Shown piece by piece: positions 28,559 through 38,801 of a stretch of DNA of 48,204 nt. The position numbers and the translations under genes are program-made. Source of the stretch: Candidatus Hinthialibacteria bacterium OLB16 (GTDB taxonomy: Bacteria > Hinthialibacterota > Hinthialibacteria > OLB16); the NCBI GenBank assembly GCA_001567115.1, contig LMZT01000059.1:1-48204 (forward strand), written 5' to 3'. Under the pieces are notes generated by a model. The model was not told the DNA's origin and did not search any database. It saw only the letters and a program-made list of their open reading frames with translations. Position 1 is the stretch's first letter. Each line of letters opens with the position of its first letter.

Positions 28559-29686
28559 TCAGGACAGGATGTTTGAAGAATCCATCGAGGAAGGCATGGC
28601 CTTCAGAATATCCCGGATGGCTTCAAAAAGAGCTGTGCAGAGTGGCTCCAGGCCGGTCCGCATCAACGAAGAAACCGGGAAGATGGTTCCTGGTTGTGGC
28701 CGTGGACTTTCCGATTCGAAGCACCGTTGAAGTGATTGAACAATTTCTGGGATTTCGCCTTCATCGAGCGGGTCATCGACCTTGTTCAAGGCTATCAGCC
28801 TGGGCTTCAACAGAAGGTCTGGATTATATGAGGCGATTTCATGAATCAGCGCCTGATAGGCATTGACTGGTTCATGCTCGCGGTGGATCGAGACATCGAG
28901 GACAAACAGGAGAACCTTGGTCCGCTCAATATGCCGCAAAAATTCCAGTCCAAGCCCCACTCCCTGATGTGCGCCTTCGAGAATCCCGGGAATATCAGCC
29001 AGGATGATCCGCGGGCGGATCTTTGATTGAATGCCCTTCTCATTGCGGATGTGCAGCAGTTGGGCTTCTTCGGCCATATCAAGCTCGAGGGTTCCGAGAA
29101 CTGGATGAAGTGTCGTGAACGGGTAATCCCCGATGCGTGCGCGCGCTTTCGTGATGGCATTCAGCAGAGTGGATTTACCGGCATTGGGAAATCCGACAAT
29201 GCCGATATCCGCAACCACTTTGAGTTCGACCAGGAGGTTCCTCTCGACCCCCGGTTTGCCCGGTTCGGCGCGGCGCGGGGTCTGGTGGACCGGTGTGGCG
29301 AAGTGGGCATTTCCTTTTCCCCCGCGGCCACCTGCGGCCACCACAGCTTCCTGGGTTTCATCCACCAGGTCACAGATCAGCTCTCCAGTAACTGAATCGG
29401 ATACAGTCGTTCCAGGAGGAACTGGAAGGCGGATGCTTTCACCATCAGCACCGGTTTTGTTGTTGGTGGAACCATTCCCACCCGGCTCAGCTGCATACCA
29501 GGGACGTGAATGAAGGCTGACTAACGTATTCTCCCCCGGCTCGACATAAAAGATGACATCGCCGCCACGGCCGCCATTGCCTCCATCCGGCCCGCCCAGG
29601 GGGACAAATTTTTCACGATGGAAACTGACGCATCCATCCCCCCCTTTTCCACCAATCACTTTGATACGGATTCTGTCTATGAACAT
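28559..29686 (-). CDS. obg: GTPase Obg (CgtA)
   Basis: An essential-class GTPase that binds the 50S ribosomal subunit and links ribosome maturation to stress. The glycine-rich Obg domain covers residues 1-158 (GGKGGDGCVSFHREKF, GGPDGGNGGRGG, AAGGRGGKGNAHF). The G domain has G1 GFPNAGKS at 165-172, G3 DIPG at 231-234 and G4 NKVD at 301-304, with VSSL near the end as G5. About 20 extra residues lie between G2 and G3. No C-terminal OCT domain is present, so the protein of 375 residues is the short form. It follows the lipoprotein gene closely on the same strand. Confidence 0.96.
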   Translation of the reverse strand: MFIDRIRIKVIGGKGGDGCVSFHREKFVPLGGPDGGNGGRGGDVIFYVEPGENTLVSLHSRPWYAAEPGGNGSTNNKTGADGESIRLPVPPGTTVSDSVTGELICDLVDETQEAVVAAGGRGGKGNAHFATPVHQTPRRAEPGKPGVERNLLVELKVVADIGIVGFPNAGKSTLLNAITKARARIGDYPFTTLHPVLGTLELDMAEEAQLLHIRNEKGIQSKIRPRIILADIPGILEGAHQGVGLGLEFLRHIERTKVLLFVLDVSIHREHEPVNAYQALIHEIASYNPDLLLKPRLIALNKVDDPLDEGEIPEIVQSLQRCFESESPRPQPGTIFPVSSLMRTGLEPLCTALFEAIRDILKAMPSSMDSSNILS

Positions 29687-29710
29687 GGATGGCTCGATAT
29701 AAGTGCCAGA

Positions 29711-30496
29711 TCAATTGGGAACTTCTGCACCTGGGTGATCGGATGGGACTGCCGGCATCGATGATACACGCAGCAGAGAAGCCGAGATGTCGATTGGATC
29801 TGCACGGGATACTATTGTCTTTTCGGCAGCCGGATCATAGAGCGATGCCGAGAAATGGTCGAAAGAGGCCCTTGCTGTTTTCACTGCCAGCCCGACAGTG
29901 CCAGCCGGACGGTCCTGCAGGCGGTACCGGAAGATTTCCCGGCCATCGAGAAATGCGATGATTTCCTCATCCCTGTCTTCGGCACGGAGCGTGTACCACT
30001 GGTCGATTTTGACATCGAGGTCCACACGAGCCAGATCTTCGCGACGAACTCCATTCGTGTATTGAATCAGATCCACACAGTCCTGCCAGCGCGGGTAGTG
30101 CCTGACACGGAGGAAGTAAAAGTTGTTCTGATCCTGAAAGCGTAGAAGAAGCCCGGCTGCCTGTTCACCTTCGTGGAGAAAACAGAAGCGGGTTTCGGAT
30201 TCATACGGACCTGAGGCGAGGCCATAGACATAAATCAGCTGGTATTCTCCCGGCAGGGAGCTTTTCCAGGGAAGAGTCTGAAACAGCTGGCTGTTATCGA
30301 TGCGCCACCAGCCGGCGACACGCTGCCAGCGGTTGCCCAGAGTTTTTGGATTGTCGAAGTCATCGGTGAACTGGTGCTGCGATTCAATAGGCTCCTCGTA
30401 GGGAGCGCTGAGCAGCTGCGGAGTCAATTGAGCGAAGCAGCCCGCGAGTAATAGAATGCCACAGAGAGTCAGAAACAGACGGACAGAAGCGCGCAT
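29711..30496 (-). CDS. Lipoprotein with LamG/DUF1080-like domain
   Basis: A 261-residue lipoprotein. The ATG at 30496 (AGGGGAA upstream) gives a lipoprotein signal with lipobox LLAGC; an upstream in-frame start at 30544 would spoil it. After a short linker the protein forms a beta-sandwich like the 3-keto-disaccharide hydrolase/DUF1080 and LamG families: FTDDFDNPKTLGNRWQ, GWWRIDNSQLFQ, RFQDQNNFYFLRVRHYPR, WYTLRAEDRDEEIIAFLDG and GTVGLAVKTARASFDHF. Such domains bind or cleave sugars at the cell surface. It lies 24 bases upstream of obg, but the shared transcription is probably incidental. Confidence 0.82.
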   Translation of the reverse strand: MRASVRLFLTLCGILLLAGCFAQLTPQLLSAPYEEPIESQHQFTDDFDNPKTLGNRWQRVAGWWRIDNSQLFQTLPWKSSLPGEYQLIYVYGLASGPYESETRFCFLHEGEQAAGLLLRFQDQNNFYFLRVRHYPRWQDCVDLIQYTNGVRREDLARVDLDVKIDQWYTLRAEDRDEEIIAFLDGREIFRYRLQDRPAGTVGLAVKTARASFDHFSASLYDPAAEKTIVSRADPIDISASLLRVSSMPAVPSDHPGAEVPN

Positions 30497-30601
30497 GAAA
30501 TATTCCCCTCGTACATCATTCCAAGTATACCGTTCCGCTTCCATCTGGAGCCATGTTCCCAGGTATGGAACACAAGCGATGCCTCATTCAAATACAGATC
30601 C

Positions 30602-30639
30602 GGTTGGAGCGTATCCATAAGGCGCTCCAACCTTTTTTT
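30602..30639 (+). terminator. Strong plus-strand terminator with no plus-strand gene before it
   Basis: A perfect 10-base stem GGTTGGAGCG/CGCTCCAACC with an 11-base loop is followed by TTTTTTT on the plus strand. The gene to the left runs the other way, so this may end an unannotated small RNA or antisense transcript. Confidence 0.8.
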
Positions 30640-30835
30640 GTAGAGACAGTGGCAGGATAATTCAGCTAAAAAAATATATCAAGCCATAAAATATAAACTG
30701 AGTAAATAAGGTTTGTTAGGTTATCATTAAATTCCGCCTGATGGAATGGAGATTCGAACCCATTTCGCATCCCGATCTGAGGATTGCTGACAGGCGGCAC
30801 TGGAATGAAGGTTGGAAAAAATGGTGGACCGGAAG

Positions 30836-30876
30836 AAAAAAGGCGCCTGGAAACTCACAGGCGCCCAATCTTTTTT
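30836..30876 (-). terminator. Bidirectional terminator after the H1-like gene
   Basis: A perfect stem GGCGCCTG/CAGGCGCC with loop GAAACTCA. It is followed by TTTTTTCTTCC on the minus strand and by CAATCTTTTTT on the plus strand. It ends the transcript of the H1-like gene about 100 bases upstream. Confidence 0.88.
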
Positions 30877-30961
30877 ACAACCTTAGCCTGTCACTCGACG
30901 CGTCGTAAAGCGACGGGCCGTTCAGGGTGAATTGCAGGCATCAGATGCGACACTCCGACAT

Positions 30962-31126
30962 TTACTTGCCCGCTTTCTTCGGAGCGGCCTTCTTCGCAGC
31001 GGCCTTCGCCGGAGCGGCTTTCTTCGGAGCTGCCTTTGCCGGAGCGGCTTTCTTCGCGGCGGCCTTCTTTGGAGCGGCCTTTGCCGGAGCGGCTTTCTTC
31101 GCAACTGCCTTCTTTGCTGCGGCCAT
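30962..31126 (-). CDS. Histone H1-like Lys/Ala/Pro-rich small protein
   Basis: A 54-residue protein composed almost entirely of Ala, Lys and Pro in repeats such as KKAAPAKAAPKKAAAKKAA, ending in KKAGK. It resembles the C-terminal tail of histone H1 and bacterial H1-like proteins (HctB, AlgP, Pir-type), which bind and compact DNA without a fixed fold. The ATG at 31126 is preceded by a near-perfect GGGAGGTGA eight bases upstream, and a strong terminator follows, so the gene is real despite its low complexity. The repeat is present in the DNA too, as near-identical 36-base units, which makes length variation likely. It has its own promoter and a structured leader of about 140 bases. Confidence 0.85.
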   Translation of the reverse strand: MAAAKKAVAKKAAPAKAAPKKAAAKKAAPAKAAPKKAAPAKAAAKKAAPKKAGK

Positions 31127-31201
31127 TGTCAATTCACCTCCCCCGTTCTTTTATGGTCACGGACGGTAACTGGATTACCTGCTCCGTTGATCCCTTGGAT
31201 C

Positions 31202-31297
31202 GATCGGATGATCCGATCAGTGGGTCCTCCAAGGTCCATGTTTCGATCCCCTCCGAAACAGTTGTGAAACGTTAGAATCACACTTTATGTTTGTCAA
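31202..31297 (-). promoter_or_regulatory. Promoter and structured leader of the H1-like gene
   Basis: On the minus strand TTGACA occurs at 31297-31292, with TAACGT 17 bases later as a weak -10. Downstream, in the transcribed leader, GATCGGATGATCCGATC at 31202-31218 is a perfect palindrome, enclosed by CCTTGGA/TCCAAGG at 31193-31233. It may be an operator or an RNA hairpin. Confidence 0.45.
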
Positions 31298-31406
31298 GAA
31301 AGAATCTCGCCGGATCATAAAAAAAAACGCTGAAGACACGATCACGATTGCTTCTTGCCACATGCGCGGATCGTTCTAAGATCAGCACACCCTGTCCGGC
31401 CCCTTC

Positions 31407-32294
31407 ATGGATGAATTCATAAAACCATTGGGGGACAAGGGTTTCAGAACGACTGGCGGTTTTACGGCAGACATGAATCGATCATACAAAGGCCTCTCTT
31501 CATCTCATGGAGGTTTGCGGTGGGGACGGTTCACCACACGCATTCCGATTCTCCACACACGCATCGAATGGCCTGAACTGTGGCAGGGGATCCTTGTATC
31601 GGGCACAACAGGGCTTGCCTTCGTTCCAATCCTCGAGAGGCTTTATGGCCTGTCATTCGAACAGGCGATTGCTTTTATCTTTGTCCAGTCGATCCTAATC
31701 GGGAGTGCTGCGATCGTGTTTGGTGAGCCATTCGCTCCCGGCTGGATCACACCGGCACTGCCACTGGTGCTTTCATTTCTCGATCAATCCGCAACCGGAC
31801 CGCAGCAGCGCATGCAGCTGATGGCCGCCATGGCCATCGATTTCTCGCTGCTGCTGTTCATCCTGGGACTGACCGGCTGGGGCCGGAAACTGTTCGAATC
31901 CATTCCTGCCGTGCTGCGTGGAGGGATTCTGCTCGGAGCGGCCCTATCAGCGATGCAGAGAATCCTGCAGGTGGAACACGGCCGCTTTCTCGGATCGCAG
32001 CCTGTGACTCTGCTTGTTTCCACTGGCGCCACTTTGTTTTTTCTGTACTCAATCCCTCTGAGGAGCTCAAAGAGTGGACAGGGATGGTTAATGCCGGTCA
32101 TCCGCATGGGTCTGCTGCCAGGACTGGTGATGGGAGGCATTGTGGGCGCCCTGTCCGGCGAGCTGAGGTTTTCACCTGAATGGAAAGGCTGGATCCAGAT
32201 CCCCCCATTGGAGAAATGCTGGCTCATGTGTCACCCTTTGCGATCGGTTTTCCTCCTGTGCAGCATTTCGTTGAGGCATTCCCGCTGGCGCTGA
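31407..32294 (+). CDS. Multi-pass membrane permease, N-terminal part (frameshifted)
   Basis: The gene encodes a polytopic inner-membrane protein of 475 residues once a frameshift is repaired; this part carries about six hydrophobic segments. The sequence FGEPFAPGWITPALPLVLSF and LRGGILLGAALSAMQRIL recall NCS2 (xanthine/uracil) and SulP carriers, but I do not find their full signatures, so the substrate is unknown. The start is uncertain: ATG 31407 or ATG 31473 (MNRSYKG); neither has a strong ribosome site. The correct frame is lost at the C6 run 32201-32206, where WIQIPP should continue as IGEML; the unshifted frame then reads a false tail (LEKCWLMCH) to 32294. Confidence 0.7.
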   Translation: MDEFIKPLGDKGFRTTGGFTADMNRSYKGLSSSHGGLRWGRFTTRIPILHTRIEWPELWQGILVSGTTGLAFVPILERLYGLSFEQAIAFIFVQSILIGSAAIVFGEPFAPGWITPALPLVLSFLDQSATGPQQRMQLMAAMAIDFSLLLFILGLTGWGRKLFESIPAVLRGGILLGAALSAMQRILQVEHGRFLGSQPVTLLVSTGATLFFLYSIPLRSSKSGQGWLMPVIRMGLLPGLVMGGIVGALSGELRFSPEWKGWIQIPPLEKCWLMCHPLRSVFLLCSISLRHSRWR

Positions 32295-32833
32295 TTTCCT
32301 ATGCCATTCTGTTTGCCGACCTGGTGACCGGCCAGTCACTGCTTGAGTCGGCGAAGGCCAGCCGTGCGGATGATCCTGTCGATGTGGATCTTGAACGGTC
32401 GCATTATTCGATTGCCATTCGAAATCTGGCGATGAGTGTCTTGTGCCCCTTTTTCAGCACCCAGGGATGCCTGTGGACTGGAGCACATGTGATCATCCTT
32501 GAACGCTGGAAACGGGGGCGTGAAGAAATGCCCTCCCTGTTCGGCGGCATCAGTTCCTATTATGTCCTCGGGATCCCGGTTCTTTACCTCTGCATTCCCC
32601 TGATTACAGGGGTGCGCCCGCTTATGGAGGCCACACTCTTTCTCACCCTGGCTCTGTCGGCTTATGTGTGTGCTTCGCTTGCTTTCAAACTTCCGCGCAG
32701 CTCCACTGAATGTGGAACTCTTTTTCTGATCGGGGTTGGGCTGGCTGTTTTTCCTCCATGGATCGGACTTCTGGCAGGCCTGGTGCTGGCTGGATTGCTC
32801 TGCGGGTGGAAAGGCCATTTCGAAACGGAATGA
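32180..32833 (+). CDS. Multi-pass membrane permease, C-terminal part (same gene as 31407)
   Basis: The true continuation of the permease, beginning at about 32204 with IGEMLAHVSPFAIGFPP. The first dozen residues of the open frame before that are not part of the protein. It carries the remaining hydrophobic segments (FPLALISYAILFADLVTG, PVLYLCIPLITGV, FLTLALSAYVCASLAF, VFPPWIGLLAGLVLAGLLCG) and a loop with FSTQGCLWTGAHVIILERW. It ends 50 bases before the NeuB-fusion gene and may be transcribed with it, which would make a sugar or organic acid substrate conceivable. One missing C in the run at 32201-32206 accounts for the split. Confidence 0.68.
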   Translation: MERLDPDPPIGEMLAHVSPFAIGFPPVQHFVEAFPLALISYAILFADLVTGQSLLESAKASRADDPVDVDLERSHYSIAIRNLAMSVLCPFFSTQGCLWTGAHVIILERWKRGREEMPSLFGGISSYYVLGIPVLYLCIPLITGVRPLMEATLFLTLALSAYVCASLAFKLPRSSTECGTLFLIGVGLAVFPPWIGLLAGLVLAGLLCGWKGHFETE

Positions 32834-32883
32834 GCCTGACGATAATCTGGGAGCGGCGCCATAATTCCTGAAGGAGTCACGGA

Positions 32884-34800
32884 ATGAAGACATTGTCCAT
32901 CGATGGACGCATGATCGGGGAAGGCCATCCCTGTTATATCATCGCTGAGATCGGCTTGAACCATAATGGCCAGCTGCACCTGGCAAAGGCTCTGGTGGAT
33001 ATCGCCAGGCAGGCGGGAGTTGATGCAGTCAAATTCCAGAAACGCAGCCTGAAGGATCTCTACCGTGAGGAGCTGCTGGAGGATCCCTCCAGAGGCGAAA
33101 AGGGCTACCAGTACCTGATCCCCTACCTGCAGGAATTTGAACTCTCTGAGGCGGATTTCCGTGAGGTTGCGCGCTACTGCCGTGAACAGGGGATCACCTT
33201 CCTCTGCACAGCCTGGGACCGTGCCAGCGCCGATTTTCTGACTGACCTGCAAGTCCCGGCATTCAAAGTCGCCAGTGCCGATCTCACCAATTTCGATCTC
33301 CTGGAGCACCTCCTTCAAAAAGGGAAGCCCCTGCTGCTCTCAACTGGAATGTCTACAGAGCCGGAAATCGAAGAGACTGTGCGCTTCCTGTCTTCGAGCC
33401 AGGCGCCATTTGCGCTTCTGCACTGCAACAGCACTTATCCTGCGCCATTCCGAAACCTGAACCTGCGTTACCTGCAACACCTTCAGAATAAATTCGATGT
33501 TCCGATCGGCTACAGCGGCCATGAAAAAGGGATATCGGTTTCGGTGGTGGCCGTTTCTCTGGGAGCGCAGATCATCGAGAGGCACCTGACCCTCGATCGA
33601 ACTCTGCGAGGCCCTGACCATGCCTCATCGCTCGAACCTCAGGGACTGTCACGCCTGGTGAGGGATATCCGCAATGTCGAAGAAGCCATGGGGCAGCCAC
33701 GCAAGTGGATGACCCGCGGAGAAATGATGAATCGGACCGTCCTCGGAAAAAGCCTGGTTGCAGCGCAAGACCTGAGAGCGGGAACCACTCTCGAGCGCTC
33801 GATGATTGCCGCAAAGTCCCCCGGCAAAGGGCTGTCGCCTCAACGGCTGCCGGATCTGGTTGGCGTCAGGATCACAAGGGACATCCGGCGGGATGAGGAA
33901 TTTATCGAGAGTGACCTGGGGAAACATACATTCAATCGCGCACTGAATCTTCCATCCGGCTGCCGGTGGGGTGTGATTGTCCGCTTCAATGACCTCGACA
34001 CACTTGTGCATCCCGATCTCGCAGCGGTCGAATTTCATCTGTCGGATCGTGATCTGCAGATGGGGATCCCGAAGGACATGGGGGTTTATCCGCAGGAAGT
34101 GGTTCTGCACATGCCGGAGTACTGGGGTTCAATACTCCTGGACGGGTGCACCACTCAGGCGGAAGTCCTGTCTACAACACGGGATGTGTGGAAACGCCTG
34201 GCAGATCTGGGGCGTGCCATCCGGCCGCACTTTAAGGGAAACAGGGACAAGCCAGTGAAGCTTGTGATTCACGGTGGTGGCTGGAGCCAGGTGATTCCGC
34301 TCGATGTGGACAGGCGCTGGCAGTTGTATGAACGCCTGGCTGCATCGCTGGCCGAGATCGATAAAACCGATGTGGAAGTTCTGGTGGAAAACATGCCGCC
34401 ATTGCCCTGGTTTTTCTCTGAGGAATGGTTCAGCAATGTGTTTCTCGAAGCCGAATTGATCGAGCGTTTCTGCCGGCAGCATGGCTACCGGATTGTGCTG
34501 GACACCTCCCATGCGGGGCTGTACTGCAATCATGCCGGCCTCGATCTGAATGAGTATATCCAGCGCCTGTGGCCGCTGGTGCGGTATGTTCATATCTCCG
34601 ATGCGGTCGGTGTGGATGGAGAGGGGCTGCAGATTGGTGAAGGAACTATTGATTTTCGGCCTCTCGGCGAGCTCCTGAAACAGAGTGACATGGTGGTCGC
34701 AACCGAAATCTGGCAGGGGCACAAATATGGTGGTGAAGGATATTATCGTGCAATCGAACGCCTGGCAGCGATCTGGGGCCTCGAAAATGGGAAAGGCTGA
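32884..34800 (+). CDS. NeuB-family sialic acid-type synthase fused to a C-terminal TIM-barrel (isomerase-like) domain
   Basis: A 638-residue fusion. Residues 1-284 are a NeuB-type condensing domain that joins phosphoenolpyruvate to an aldose: EIGLNHNG, VKFQKR, LSTGMS, GYSGHEKG and RTLRGPDHASS. Residues 285-345 form the SAF (antifreeze-like) domain usual in NeuB (LVAAQDLRAGTTL). From about 361 an AP-endonuclease-2/xylose-isomerase-like barrel follows, with metal ligands in LVENMPP, LDTSHAGLY and HISDA. NeuB enzymes make sialic, legionaminic or pseudaminic acids; the added barrel may supply or isomerise the sugar substrate, but this is inference. The ATG at 32884 has GGAG upstream. The permease gene lies 50 bases upstream. 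Confidence 0.9.
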   Translation: MKTLSIDGRMIGEGHPCYIIAEIGLNHNGQLHLAKALVDIARQAGVDAVKFQKRSLKDLYREELLEDPSRGEKGYQYLIPYLQEFELSEADFREVARYCREQGITFLCTAWDRASADFLTDLQVPAFKVASADLTNFDLLEHLLQKGKPLLLSTGMSTEPEIEETVRFLSSSQAPFALLHCNSTYPAPFRNLNLRYLQHLQNKFDVPIGYSGHEKGISVSVVAVSLGAQIIERHLTLDRTLRGPDHASSLEPQGLSRLVRDIRNVEEAMGQPRKWMTRGEMMNRTVLGKSLVAAQDLRAGTTLERSMIAAKSPGKGLSPQRLPDLVGVRITRDIRRDEEFIESDLGKHTFNRALNLPSGCRWGVIVRFNDLDTLVHPDLAAVEFHLSDRDLQMGIPKDMGVYPQEVVLHMPEYWGSILLDGCTTQAEVLSTTRDVWKRLADLGRAIRPHFKGNRDKPVKLVIHGGGWSQVIPLDVDRRWQLYERLAASLAEIDKTDVEVLVENMPPLPWFFSEEWFSNVFLEAELIERFCRQHGYRIVLDTSHAGLYCNHAGLDLNEYIQRLWPLVRYVHISDAVGVDGEGLQIGEGTIDFRPLGELLKQSDMVVATEIWQGHKYGGEGYYRAIERLAAIWGLENGKG

Positions 34801-34908
34801 AGATTGGAGGTCGGTTGCGGGCGCACAGGTGGGGCATATAAGGTGCTGATTAAGTTGGAGTTATTGAAAATGGCACAGGACATGAGGAAAAAACACATTG
34901 AAGGGGGC

Positions 34909-34936
34909 TTGACAGTGCCAGCGGTTTTGATAAAGT
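34909..34936 (+). promoter_or_regulatory. Promoter of the 23S-5S rRNA operon
   Basis: TTGACA at 34909-34914 and TAAAGT at 34931-34936, 16 bases apart. It lies about 250 bases before the 23S gene, and no other gene intervenes, so this operon has its own promoter and is not the tail of a 16S operon. Confidence 0.6.
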
Positions 34937-34995
34937 CCCTTTTTGCTAGAGCGGAAATTTGATGCGGTTCACGAAACCCATATAGAACGAGCGAA

Positions 34996-35042
34996 AAGCT
35001 ATCGTACCTCGATCACGGGGGCAAGCGATAGCTTGCCCCCGT
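34996..35042 (+). promoter_or_regulatory. rRNA leader with two mutually exclusive hairpins
   Basis: A perfect 12-base stem ACGGGGGCAAGC/GCTTGCCCCCGT with a GATA loop lies at 35015-35042. The bases 35026-35034 (CGATAGCTT) also pair perfectly with AAGCTATCG at 34996-35004. The two foldings cannot coexist. No U-tract follows the strong hairpin. Confidence 0.55.
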
Positions 35043-35057
35043 TCCACGTTCGGCACC

Positions 35058-35103
35058 CGTCACACAAAAACATAAAAAAACTGTGACGTTGGTCTTTGAC
35101 AAT
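35058..35103 (+). promoter_or_regulatory. boxB-like hairpin and boxA antitermination site
   Basis: The stem CGTCACA/TGTGACG (35058-35088) is followed at once by GGTCTTTGACAAT (35091-35103), close to the boxA consensus TGCTCTTTAACA. This is the usual arrangement for NusB-dependent rRNA antitermination. Confidence 0.55.
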
Positions 35104-35186
35104 AGAGAGTCTTTTCACGAAGCGGACACCGAGCACCACAGGAATCGAGAGTGATTGCTGTGGGGTGATGTTGTTCGAGCGTAGAT

Positions 35187-38139
<2,953 letters not shown>

Positions 38140-38213
38140 ACAATCTATGCAAGGCAACATCATCCCACTGCATTCATTGTCGTCAAACAGACTCGTTGTC
38201 TGTTTCGTGAAAT

Positions 38214-38331
38214 TTCCGGTGTGTATGGAGGAGGGGTCACGCCTGTTCCCATCCCGAACACAGAAGCTAAGCCCTCCATCGCCGATGGTACTGCACCTTG
38301 ACGGGTGTGGGAGAGTAGGACCATGCCGGGA
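38214..38331 (+). rRNA. rrf: 5S ribosomal RNA
   Basis: About 118 bases, 75 bases after 23S. The conserved core CCCATCCCGAACACAGAAG is present, followed by GCCGATGGTACTGC and GTGGGAGAGTAGG. The ends TTCCGGTG and ATGCCGGGA pair. The 23S-5S spacer holds a small hairpin AAACAGAC/GTCTGTTT. Confidence 0.95.
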
Positions 38332-38338
38332 TTAATAT

Positions 38339-38380
38339 GAATCGCCCTTTCAGTTCGCTGAGAGGGCGATTCGTGTTTTT
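38339..38380 (+). terminator. Rho-independent terminator of the rRNA operon
   Basis: A ten-base stem GAATCGCCCT/AGGGCGATTC, a 14-base loop and GTGTTTTT, starting 8 bases after 5S. Confidence 0.9.
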
Positions 38381-38458
38381 GCCCCTCTGACATGGTTTCC
38401 AAACCGCAGAGTGGATGTTATTCTGTTGGCACCTTTGCGAGGCTATGAGGAGGAACCG

Positions 38459-38632
38459 GTGAAGACCCTCGGCATCCTGACCATCCTGTGCGGCTTGGTA
38501 CTCTCAACAGTCGTGGCTTTCGAAGCGGCCACCACAGGCACTGTGCGCTTTCCCATTATGTGTCTTCTGGGGCCAGGTTTCTTGTTCGCCGGGATTTTGG
38601 ATGTTGCACGCTCCCGTCGGCGCGAGAGATAG
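38459..38632 (+). CDS. Small two-helix membrane protein
   Basis: A 57-residue protein starting with GTG at 38459, chosen because GAGGAGGAA lies 8-12 bases upstream; an ATG at 38411 in the same frame precedes that site. Two hydrophobic segments are seen, LGILTILCGLVLSTVVAF and FPIMCLLGPGFLFAGILDV, separated by a short polar loop, and a basic tail ARSRRRER that should stay in the cytoplasm. I do not recognise the family. It stands alone behind the rRNA terminator and is convergent with the IlvD-like gene. Confidence 0.55.
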   Translation: MKTLGILTILCGLVLSTVVAFEAATTGTVRFPIMCLLGPGFLFAGILDVARSRRRER

Positions 38633-38801
38633 CACGGCCATCGAATGCCGGTAGAAGCGTGCTGAAGCGCCGGTCTGGGAACGAGTGCCCTCAGCAGCAG
38701 CGAAGCTGCGGCTGGCTTCGCTTCTCAGGTGTGTGATCGGCTTTTTGTCGGACTTCTGGTGTGAACAGGCTTTTGGCAGATTCCAACTTTGGGTTTCAGG
38801 C

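Larger units (their letters stand above)
30497..30961. other. Gene-free region with two hairpins
   Basis: No coding frame is convincing across these 465 bases. It contains two intrinsic terminators (listed separately) and an A+T-rich stretch at 30655-30735. A GATTCGAACCC sequence at 30751-30761 resembles a T-loop on the minus strand, but the flanking stems do not pair. Confidence 0.5.

Noticed and set aside
30735-30790. GATTCGAACCC resembling the T-loop of a minus-strand tRNA
   Set aside because: The flanking bases do not form the five-base T stem, no acceptor stem or anticodon arm can be drawn, and no CCA end is placed correctly.
30960-31120. Repeated 36-base units as a possible CRISPR or tandem-repeat array
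   Set aside because: The units encode the KKAAPAKAAP repeats in frame and have no unique spacers, so they are coding repeats.
30927-31275. Plus-strand frames rich in Ala and Phe opposite the H1-like gene
   Set aside because: They are reverse-strand shadows of the Lys/Ala repeats; the minus strand has the ribosome site and terminator.
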